In this document: positions 8,568 to 15,801 of the stretch, piece by piece
How the letters are laid out: every line of letters begins with the position of its first letter
Position numbering within the stretch: position 1 is the first letter of the stretch
Source of the DNA: Acidobacteriota bacterium
GTDB taxonomy: Bacteria > Acidobacteriota > Vicinamibacteria > Vicinamibacterales > CAVVIG01
Length of the DNA stretch: 47,029 nt
Reading direction: 5' to 3'
Assembly: GCA_016195265.1 (NCBI GenBank)
Contig: JACPZW010000029.1
Coordinates: 1 to 47,029, forward strand
Position numbers and translations under genes: made by a program
Notes under the pieces: model-generated
Database searches by the model: none
Told to the model about the DNA's origin: nothing
The model's input: only the letters and a program-made list of their open reading frames with translations

Positions 8568-9826
8568 TGAAGACACACGACATCGCTCGACTGAGTGCGA
8601 TCCGCCTGAACGCGGACGCCACGGTTCTCGGCGCGATCACGCTCGGCGTGGCGCTGGCGTGCGCCGGCTGCTCGCGCACGCGAGCCGCCGACAATTCGGC
8701 GGGCGCGTCGCCGCCGGCCGTGGCCGTCGCGAAAGTCTCGCGTGGCGATCTGACGCAGACGCTGACGCTCGCGGCCGAGTTCAGGCCGTTTCAGGAAATC
8801 GACGTCCACGCGAAGATCGCCGGCTACGTGAAATCGATCTCGGTCGACGTCGGCGATCGGGTGAAGGCGGGACAGCTGCTCGCCGTGCTCGAGATTCCCG
8901 AGCTGCTGGACGAAATGCGCCAGGACGATGCGGCGGTGAGGCGGAACGGCGAGGAAATCCGCCGTTCCAAAGCCGACCTCGAGCGCGCCGAGTCGGCGCA
9001 CCAGATGGCGCACCTGGCGTCCACGCGCCTGGCCGCGGTGATCAAGGACCGGCCAAACCTGGTCGCGCAGCAGGACGTGGACGATGCCACCGCGCGCGAC
9101 CGCATGGCCGAAGCGCAGGTGGCGACCGCGCAGGCCGCGCTCGCGTCGGCCGAACAGCAGCTCGAAGTCTCCAAGGCAACCCAGAACAAGACCCAGACGC
9201 TCTTCGCGTACGGGCGCATCACGGCGCCGTTCGACGGCGTGATCACGCATCGCTACGCCGACACCGGCGCCATGATTCAGGCCGGCACCGCCTCTCAGAC
9301 GCAAACGATGCCGGTCGTCCGGCTGTCGGAGAACCGATTGCTGCGGCTGACCATCCCGGTGCCGGAGTCGGCCGTTACGCGCATCCGCCTCGGCGAGCCA
9401 GTGGACGTCCGCGTGCAGGCGCTCGGCCGCACGTTTCCCGGCAAGATCGCGCGCTTCACCGAACGTCTGAACGCCGACACGCGCACGATGGAAACCGAGG
9501 TCGACGTGGCCAACCCGGCGCTCGAGCTGATTCCCGGCATGTACGCGTACGCCGACATCACGCTCGATCGCATCAGCGGCGCGCTGGTCGTGCCGGTGCA
9601 GGCGCTGGACCGTGATGAACGGCGCACCAGCGTCATGGTGGTGAACGGCGGCAAGACCGAGCATCGCGACGTCACGGTCGGCCTCGAGCTGCCGGACCGA
9701 GTCGAGGTCACGTCCGGCCTCCGCGAGGACGAGCTCGTCGTCGTCGGCAGCCGCAGTCAGTTGAAAGCCGGCACGACGGTTACGCCGAAGACCGGCGGCG
9801 CGGCGCCCGCGGAAGGGAAACCGTAA
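8564..9826 (+). CDS. RND efflux periplasmic adaptor lipoprotein (operon 2)
   Basis: A 420-residue HlyD/AcrA-type adaptor. The leader ends in a lipobox (LACAGC, around residues 32-37), predicting an acylated periplasmic protein. Domains in order: lipoyl half-motif (AKIAGYVKSISVDVGDRVKAG, about 83-103), coiled-coil hairpin about 110-205, second lipoyl half (ITAPFDGVITHRYADTG), beta-barrel about 245-325 and membrane-proximal domain to the end. A double ATG start overlaps the RraA stop. It should link RND permease 2 (1-bp TAATG overlap) to the TolC protein encoded after it. Confidence 0.92.
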   Translation: MMKTHDIARLSAIRLNADATVLGAITLGVALACAGCSRTRAADNSAGASPPAVAVAKVSRGDLTQTLTLAAEFRPFQEIDVHAKIAGYVKSISVDVGDRVKAGQLLAVLEIPELLDEMRQDDAAVRRNGEEIRRSKADLERAESAHQMAHLASTRLAAVIKDRPNLVAQQDVDDATARDRMAEAQVATAQAALASAEQQLEVSKATQNKTQTLFAYGRITAPFDGVITHRYADTGAMIQAGTASQTQTMPVVRLSENRLLRLTIPVPESAVTRIRLGEPVDVRVQALGRTFPGKIARFTERLNADTRTMETEVDVANPALELIPGMYAYADITLDRISGALVVPVQALDRDERRTSVMVVNGGKTEHRDVTVGLELPDRVEVTSGLREDELVVVGSRSQLKAGTTVTPKTGGAAPAEGKP

Positions 9827-12800
9827 TGGCGCGCTTCTCCATCCGCAATCCGTACTTCATTCTCGTCGTCTGCCTGATCGTCAGCGTCATCGGACTCACG
9901 AGCGTCGTGCGGATGCCGGTCGATCTGTTCCCGAACATCAACATCCCAGAGGTCGTCGTCGCGACGTTCTACAACGGCATGCCGCCGGAGCAGATCGAGA
10001 CGGACATCACCGGCCGCTTCGAGCGGTTCTTCACGCTCGGCGCGGGCATCGATCACATGGAGTCGCGTTCGCTGCCGGGCGTCAGCATCATCAAGGTGTA
10101 CTTCCAGCCGGGCACGGACGCCGATTCCGACGTCAACGAGATTTCGAATCTCGCGATGGCGGATCTGCGCCGGCTGCCGCCGGGCACGCTGCCGCCGATC
10201 GTGCAGAAGTTCGACGCGTCGAGTCTTCCCGTCTGCCTGATCACGCTGAAGGGCGAAGGCCTGAACGAGACGGCCCTGCGCGACCTCGGTCAGTTCACGG
10301 TGCGCAACCAGCTCGCCGCGGTTCCCGGCGCGTCGATTCCGCCGCCCTTCGGCGGGAAGTACCGGCAGATCATGGTCTACGTCGATCCAGCGAAGCTCCA
10401 CGCGTACGAGATGAGCCCGATGGACGTCGTGCGGGCCGTCAACAACGCCAACTTGATCCTGCCGTCCGGCGACGTCAAGCTCGGTCCGTACGACTACACG
10501 ATCTTCACCAACAGTCAGTTCCGGACCATTCCTGAAATCAATCAGATCCCGCTGAAGACGGCGGGCCAGTCCACCGTGCGCGTGTCGGACGTCGGCCGGG
10601 CCGAGGACGGCCATCAGATCCAGGTCAACGTCGTGAAGGTGGACGGACAGCCGTCCGTGTATCTGCCGGTCATGAAGCAGGGCGGCGACACAAACACCAT
10701 CGCCGTCGTGGACGGCATCAAGGATCTGGTCGGCAAGCTCGTGGACGTTCCGTCGCAGCTCGTGCCGTCGGTCGTCTTCGATCAGTCGCTGTTCGTGAAG
10801 CGCGCGATCGAGACGCTGCTGCGGGAAGGCGGCGCCGGGCTCGTGCTGACCGGCCTGATGGTGATGGTGTTCCTCGGCAGTTTCCGCGCGACGGTCGCGG
10901 TGTTCCTGTCGATTCCGCTGTCGGCGCTCGCGGCGTTCATCATGCTCTACGCCGGCGGCAGCTCGATGAACACGATGATCCTCGCCGGGCTCGCGCTGGT
11001 CTTCTCGCGGCTCATCGACAACGCCGTCATCGTGCTGGAGAACATCTTCCGGCACCTCGAGATGGGCGAGCCGCCTGAAATCGCGGCGGAGAAGGGCGGC
11101 GAGGAAGTGCAGATGGCCGTGATGGCGGCAACGCTCACGAGCTCGGTCGTGTTCTTCCCGGTGACGTTCCTCTACGGCGTCAGCCGGTTCCTGTTCTCGG
11201 CGCTGGCGCTGTCGGTCGTGCTCTCACTGGTCGCGTCGTACTTCGTCGCGTGCTCGGTCGTGCCGCTGTTCTGCGCGCGGTTCATGAAGGGGCATGGTCC
11301 GGCTGAAGCCGGACACCACGACTCTGGCGCGGACGTGGCGTCCGGCACCGGCACGGACGTGGCGACCGGCGTCACGCATGTGGCATCCGGCGTCCGCCGG
11401 ACTTTTGGCCGGCACTTCAACGCGGCGTTTGCGGCGCAGTTCGGCCGGCTGCTGACGTGGTACGAGCGGCGCGTGCGTGCCGCGCTCGTGAGCCCGCGGC
11501 TGGTCGTCACCGGCATCACGGCGCTGTTCCTCGTGAGCCTCGTGCTCTATCCGCTTCTCGGGGTCGCGTTCTTCCCGCGCACCGACGCCGGCCAGTTCGT
11601 CATCAATGTGAAATCGCCGACCGGATCGCGGATCGAGGTGACGTCGAGCGACGTCGACCACGTCGAGGCGCTCGTGCGCAAGGTCGTCGCGCCCGAGGAT
11701 CTGGACCTCATCGCCTCGAACATCGGGGTCCAGCCGGGGTTCTCGTCGATCTACACGAGCAACGCCGGGCCGCACACGGCGACGGTGCAGGTGGCGCTTA
11801 AAGAAAATCGCCGGGTCGGGAGCTACGAGTACATGGAGCGCACGCGCGGGGCGATCTCGAGCGAGCTGCCGCATCTGAGCACGTACTTTCAGTCGGGGGG
11901 CATGGTGGACGCGGTGCTCAATCAGGGGCTGCCCGCGCCGATCGACGTCCAGATCAGCGGGTCGAATCTCGACGCGGTTTTCAGCACGGCGACCGATCTC
12001 GCCGCCGACATCAGGAAGCTGCCCGGCGCGAGCGACGTGTTCATTCCCCAGGACCTCGACTACCCGTCGCTGCGCCTCGACATCAATCGCGAACGCGCGG
12101 CCGAGCTCGGCCTCGATCAGCGCGAGGTCGTCGGCAACGTGATCACGGCGCTCACATCGAACCAGATGATCGCGCCGAGCTACTGGGTGGATCCGAAGAG
12201 CGGGAACGACTACATGCTGACCGTGCAGTATCCGGAAGACGAGATCAAGAGCCTGCTCGATCTGCGCAACATGCCGCTGCACGCCGTGCGCGTGAAGGAC
12301 CCGACGCTGCTCGACGCCGTGACGACGATCACGCCGATGAAGTCGCCGACGGAAATCGACCACTACCAGATTCAGCGCGTGATCGACATCTATGTGAACC
12401 CGATCGGCGAGGACCTGGGCACGCTCGCTTCGGGCATCAACCGCGCGCTCCTTTCGATGAAGCGGCCCGCCGGTGTGCGCGTCGCGATGCGCGGGATGGT
12501 GCAGGGCATGCAGGCGTCGTTCACCAGCTTCGCGCTGGGCCTGATCCTCGCGCTCGTCCTGCTCTACCTGATTCTGGTCGCGCAATTCCGGTCGTTCATC
12601 GATCCGTTGCTGATTCTGCTCGCCGTGCCGACCGGCCTGACGGGCGTCCTCGCCGCGCTCTGGCTCACGGGCACGACGCTCAACGTGCAGTCGCTGATGG
12701 GCGTGCTGATGATGGTCGGGATGGTCGTGTCGAACAGCATTCTGATCGTCGAATTCACGCATCGCCTCGAGGCGGACGGGATGCCGCTGCTCGACGCAGT

Positions 12801-13011
12801 CGTCAATTCGTGCCGGATCAGGCTGCGGCCGATTCTCATGACGTCCCTTGCGACGATCATCGGCCTGGTGCCCATGGCGCTCAAGCTCGGCACCGGCAGC
12901 GAAGCGTACGCGCCGCTGGCGCGCGCGATCATCGGCGGCCTGGTCGTCTCGGTCGTGCTGACGGTCTTCATCGTGCCGGCCGCGTACCTGCTCGTGTACC
13001 GGAGGGCGTGA
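9826..13011 (+). CDS. RND-family permease with altered proton-relay residues (operon 2)
   Basis: A 1061-residue RND transporter with the standard duplicated layout: TM1 at about 11-30, porter/docking loop about 31-330, TM2-6, a cytoplasmic linker about 480-535, then the second half. TM4 reads SRLIDNAVIVLEN: the first relay aspartate is present (D398) but the second is Asn399. In TM10 the position of the AcrB relay lysine is Ser969 (GMVVSNSILIVEF). The gene is intact and embedded in an operon, so this looks like a functional subfamily with a changed relay rather than decay. The linker (about 489-525) holds a palindrome and a degenerate Asp-Val-Ala repeat. Substrate unknown. Confidence 0.92.
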   Translation: MARFSIRNPYFILVVCLIVSVIGLTSVVRMPVDLFPNINIPEVVVATFYNGMPPEQIETDITGRFERFFTLGAGIDHMESRSLPGVSIIKVYFQPGTDADSDVNEISNLAMADLRRLPPGTLPPIVQKFDASSLPVCLITLKGEGLNETALRDLGQFTVRNQLAAVPGASIPPPFGGKYRQIMVYVDPAKLHAYEMSPMDVVRAVNNANLILPSGDVKLGPYDYTIFTNSQFRTIPEINQIPLKTAGQSTVRVSDVGRAEDGHQIQVNVVKVDGQPSVYLPVMKQGGDTNTIAVVDGIKDLVGKLVDVPSQLVPSVVFDQSLFVKRAIETLLREGGAGLVLTGLMVMVFLGSFRATVAVFLSIPLSALAAFIMLYAGGSSMNTMILAGLALVFSRLIDNAVIVLENIFRHLEMGEPPEIAAEKGGEEVQMAVMAATLTSSVVFFPVTFLYGVSRFLFSALALSVVLSLVASYFVACSVVPLFCARFMKGHGPAEAGHHDSGADVASGTGTDVATGVTHVASGVRRTFGRHFNAAFAAQFGRLLTWYERRVRAALVSPRLVVTGITALFLVSLVLYPLLGVAFFPRTDAGQFVINVKSPTGSRIEVTSSDVDHVEALVRKVVAPEDLDLIASNIGVQPGFSSIYTSNAGPHTATVQVALKENRRVGSYEYMERTRGAISSELPHLSTYFQSGGMVDAVLNQGLPAPIDVQISGSNLDAVFSTATDLAADIRKLPGASDVFIPQDLDYPSLRLDINRERAAELGLDQREVVGNVITALTSNQMIAPSYWVDPKSGNDYMLTVQYPEDEIKSLLDLRNMPLHAVRVKDPTLLDAVTTITPMKSPTEIDHYQIQRVIDIYVNPIGEDLGTLASGINRALLSMKRPAGVRVAMRGMVQGMQASFTSFALGLILALVLLYLILVAQFRSFIDPLLILLAVPTGLTGVLAALWLTGTTLNVQSLMGVLMMVGMVVSNSILIVEFTHRLEADGMPLLDAVVNSCRIRLRPILMTSLATIIGLVPMALKLGTGSEAYAPLARAIIGGLVVSVVLTVFIVPAAYLLVYRRA
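11297..11404. repeat. Palindrome plus degenerate tandem repeat in the linker of RND permease 2
   Basis: A perfect 7-bp hairpin GTCCGGC-TGAA-GCCGGAC (11297-11314) is followed by three degenerate 20-24 bp units built on ACGTGGCGNCCGGC, which encode repeats of the type DVASGTGT, DVATGVT, HVASGV. The region closes with CGTCCGCCGGAC. All in frame, in the cytoplasmic inter-half loop. Confidence 0.65.
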
Positions 13012-14342
13012 TGAACCACCTGCTGTGTAGGCCGGGTCTTTTCGGACCCGGCTGGTGTGGCGGGTCCAAAAGGACCTGCCCTACGTACGTGCTGGCAGCG
13101 CTGCTGATCGCATCATCCGCATCGGCTCAGACGCTGACGCTGAAGCAAGCCGAGGAGGCGGCGCTGCAGCATCACCCGCAAATCCAGCAGCAGCAGGCGT
13201 CGGCGAAGGCCGCCGCCGAGGTCGTCCGCGAAGCGAAGTCCTCGTACTATCCGACGGTCTTCGGCAGCGTGACCGGCGCGGAGGCGCAAAATGCCAGCCG
13301 CATCGCCGCCGGCGGACTGAACAATCCGGTCATTTACGATCGGTTCGCGACGGGCGTGACCGTCGGCCAGTTGATCACTGACTTCGGCCGCACCCACGCG
13401 CTGGCCGACAGCGCGTCGCTGTCCGCGCAGGCGCAGGATTCGACCGTCACGAGCCGGCGGGCCGACGTGCTCGTCCGCGTCGACCGCGCGTACTTCAACG
13501 TCCTGCGGGCGCAGGCGGTCCAGCGCGTCGCCCACGACACAGTCAGCACGCGCCAGGTCGTCGTCGATCAGGTGACCGCGCTGGCGGCGAGCAACCTGAA
13601 GTCCGGCCTCGACGTCAGCTTCGCGAACGTGAATCTGAGCGAGGCGCGGCTGCTGCTCGTGCAGGCGCAGAACGATCTCAAGAGCGCCGACGCCGACCTC
13701 GCTGCCGCGATGGGATCGGCGACCGATCAGGAGTACTCCCTCGCGGAGGAACCGCAGCCTCCGCCGCCGCCGCAGGACGAGGCCGCGCTGATCGCCGCCG
13801 CGATGCGCGATCGCCCGGAGGTCGCGGCCGCGAGGTTTTCGTCGGAAGCCGTCGCGCGGTTCGCCGATGCCGAGGGCGGCCTCTCGCTGCCATCGATCAG
13901 CGCGGTTGGCGTGTTCGGCGCGATCCCGTACCGGCAGGACACGCTCAACGATCGCTACGCGGCCGTCGGCGTCAATCTCAACGTGCCTGTGTTCAACGGC
14001 AGCCTCTATCCCGCGCGGCACGCCGAGGCGATGTTTCGGGCGGAAGCCGAGCGCCAGCGCCTGCTCGACATTCAGAATCAGATTTCGCGCGACGTCCGTG
14101 TCGCGTGGCTCGACGCGCGCAGCACGTTCGAGCGTCTCGCGCTCACCGATCAGCTCCTCGAGCAGGCGACGCAGGCGCTCGATCTCGCGCAGGCGCGCTA
14201 CAACCTCGGGCTGAGCTCGATCGTCGAGCTGACGCAGGGTCAGTTGAGCAAGACGCAAGCCGAGATCGCCCAGGCGAGCGCGCGGTTCGAGTATCAAACG
14301 AGAACGGCGGTGCTAAAGTATCAGACCGGTGCGCTTCGATGA
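13011..14342 (+). CDS. TolC-family outer membrane efflux protein (operon 2)
   Basis: A 443-residue outer membrane factor whose ATG overlaps the permease stop (TGATG). The signal-peptide core VLAALLIASSASAQ begins only at residue 27, because residues 6-25 are encoded by a large palindrome. The mature part starts with LTLKQAEEAALQHHPQIQQQ, typical of OEP repeats. Two OEP units follow (about 45-225 and 245-430), with a Pro-rich linker EEPQPPPPPQDEA between them. It should provide the outer-membrane exit duct for operon 2. An in-frame GTG at 13089 would give a leader starting directly in the hydrophobic core, but without any positive n-region, so I prefer the coupled ATG. Confidence 0.91.
   Translation: MNHLLCRPGLFGPGWCGGSKRTCPTYVLAALLIASSASAQTLTLKQAEEAALQHHPQIQQQQASAKAAAEVVREAKSSYYPTVFGSVTGAEAQNASRIAAGGLNNPVIYDRFATGVTVGQLITDFGRTHALADSASLSAQAQDSTVTSRRADVLVRVDRAYFNVLRAQAVQRVAHDTVSTRQVVVDQVTALAASNLKSGLDVSFANVNLSEARLLLVQAQNDLKSADADLAAAMGSATDQEYSLAEEPQPPPPPQDEAALIAAAMRDRPEVAAARFSSEAVARFADAEGGLSLPSISAVGVFGAIPYRQDTLNDRYAAVGVNLNVPVFNGSLYPARHAEAMFRAEAERQRLLDIQNQISRDVRVAWLDARSTFERLALTDQLLEQATQALDLAQARYNLGLSSIVELTQGQLSKTQAEIAQASARFEYQTRTAVLKYQTGALR
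13027..13084. repeat. Palindromic REP-like element inside the TolC leader codons
   Basis: Arms of about 26 nt (13027-13052 and 13059-13084) are inverted copies with 5 mismatches, beginning GTAGG and ending CCTAC. Each arm has its own stem around GGTC/GACC. One C-G pair in the left arm is G-C in the right arm, so stem pairing is conserved despite divergence. In frame and without stops, like the element at 2390. Confidence 0.85.
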
Positions 14343-14365
14343 GCTGCGAAGAAAGGGCGTGAAGC

Positions 14366-14758
14366 ATGAGCTCAGTCCTCAACCTGGAGAAATCCACCTT
14401 CAGCCCCGGGCCTCCACCCCGGAGGCAGACCCTCTGGTACAAGGCAGTGGGCCGCGGACTGACGGCTCTGTTGCAAGGCGTCGATGCCGAGGGCAAACCG
14501 ATCTATCCGGACTCGAGCAACTTCGCCATCGTCTTTGATGGCCAGGATCACCCGACGTCACAGCTGAACTTCGACGCCACCGCCTGGACGCGCATCAGCG
14601 CCAGCGAGTACGTCGCGCACCGCAAGAAGGCCGGCAAGATCGTCATCACCTCCACCAACGTCGTCTCGCGCGATGGCAAAACCATGACCATCACGACGAA
14701 AGGCGTCGGCGCGGATGGGCGGCCCATTCACAATATTCGCGTATACGACAAGTTGTAA
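14366..14758 (+). CDS. Conserved hypothetical protein of an acidobacterial beta-rich family
   Basis: A 130-residue protein lacking a signal peptide. The pattern LNLEKSTFSPGPPP at the N-terminus and VSRDGKTMTITTKGVGADGR...VYDKL at the C-terminus matches a family I recognise from Acidobacteriota genomes, where most members are secreted and have no assigned function. It follows efflux operon 2 by 23 bp with a possible GAAAGG ribosome site. Whether it belongs to the operon or has its own promoter (a TAAAGT box near 14313) is unclear. Confidence 0.75.
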   Translation: MSSVLNLEKSTFSPGPPPRRQTLWYKAVGRGLTALLQGVDAEGKPIYPDSSNFAIVFDGQDHPTSQLNFDATAWTRISASEYVAHRKKAGKIVITSTNVVSRDGKTMTITTKGVGADGRPIHNIRVYDKL

Positions 14759-14771
14759 CCGCTCAATGCGA

Positions 14772-15509
14772 TCACCCGAACCTCGCCTTCGCAAACACGG
14801 CGGGGCTCTCGACAAGTAGCGGACTCCGGGCCTTGAATGCCTCCGCGTACTGGACGCCGACCAGACTGCCGACGTAACGATCTTCGGCGCTGTACCTGTC
14901 CACGAGCGTCGCCTGGTCGCCACTGAACACCGACTCGTAGGCCGTCAGCGCCGCCATCTTCTTCTCGTAGACCTCGCTCACATCCACCGCGAAATCAAAG
15001 CCGCTCCACGGCGGCTCCATGCGACAGTGCCCGAAGAACAGCCGCTCGATCTCGTGCGGCTGGGTGCCCTCCAACACATCGCCGCCCGGTATCTCATCCC
15101 ACTTGGGCAACCGCGCGTAAAACACGCCGTGGACGACGATGTCCGTCGTGGCGGCATGGTCCGGGTGCACGCCGGCGCCGGCGGTGGTGAAGACGAGTCG
15201 CGGTGTGTGCGCGCGAATCAACCGCGCGACAGCGAGCCGCGCCTCGGGAGAATCGCGAATCAGACGATCGTGGAGGAACAGCGTCGCCCGGTGAACGCCG
15301 AGGATGGCCGCCGCCTGCACGGCCTGGCGCTGACGGACGCCTCGGACGGCGTGCCGCGCGGGCTCGCCGTCACAGAGGTCGACGAACAGCACCGTCATCC
15401 CGCTGCGCACGAGCTTCACGGCCGTGCCGCCGAGGACAGCCTCGAGATCGTCCGGGTGGGCGCCGAACGCCATGACGTCGTAACGGTCCGCCGCAGCGGC
15501 ATCTGTCAT
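14772..15509 (-). CDS. PIG-L family (LmbE-like) deacetylase
   Basis: A 245-residue zinc-dependent N-acetylglucosaminyl deacetylase-type protein. The metal and catalytic motif AHPDD is near residue 16 and the second motif HPDHAATTD near 134-142. The start at 15509 is chosen because GGAGG stands 6 nt upstream; a longer reading from 15536 lacks this. Family members deacetylate GlcNAc-type sugars in bacillithiol, mycothiol, GPI or antibiotic synthesis. With no partner gene nearby, the substrate stays open. Convergent with the efflux operon. Confidence 0.88.
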   Translation of the reverse strand: MTDAAAADRYDVMAFGAHPDDLEAVLGGTAVKLVRSGMTVLFVDLCDGEPARHAVRGVRQRQAVQAAAILGVHRATLFLHDRLIRDSPEARLAVARLIRAHTPRLVFTTAGAGVHPDHAATTDIVVHGVFYARLPKWDEIPGGDVLEGTQPHEIERLFFGHCRMEPPWSGFDFAVDVSEVYEKKMAALTAYESVFSGDQATLVDRYSAEDRYVGSLVGVQYAEAFKARSPLLVESPAVFAKARFG

Positions 15510-15543
15510 GCGAGGCCTCCTCGAGCCAGCATCCACTTTCCCG

Positions 15544-15639
15544 TCACGCCCGCTGATCGCAGTGTGGGCAGTGCCCGGCCGTGGTTCTTCTGATGGAGAA
15601 GCCCAACCGATCCCATTCGCCTTCGTTCGTAAACGTCAT
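15544..15639 (-). CDS. Possible 31-residue CPHC microprotein
   Basis: A short ORF with a good ribosome site (GGAGGAG, ending 3 nt before the ATG) that ends with GHCPHCDQRA, a single CxxC knuckle. It lies 34 bp upstream of the PIG-L gene on the same strand and could be a leader peptide or a remnant of a zinc-ribbon gene. I recognise no family. Confidence 0.3.
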   Translation of the reverse strand: MTFTNEGEWDRLGFSIRRTTAGHCPHCDQRA

Positions 15640-15801
15640 GGTCTCCTCCGCTTCGTCTTCTTCCTGAACGTTCAGGATGCCGACGATCCGCTGGCCTGAA
15701 TTCAAGGATGCGGATCGCCAGGAAAGGTGACACACGGGCCTATAACGGAAATCTGGAACTGTGGCGTGAGCCGGCTCGCCTGAAACGATCGCCCTACGTC
15801 T

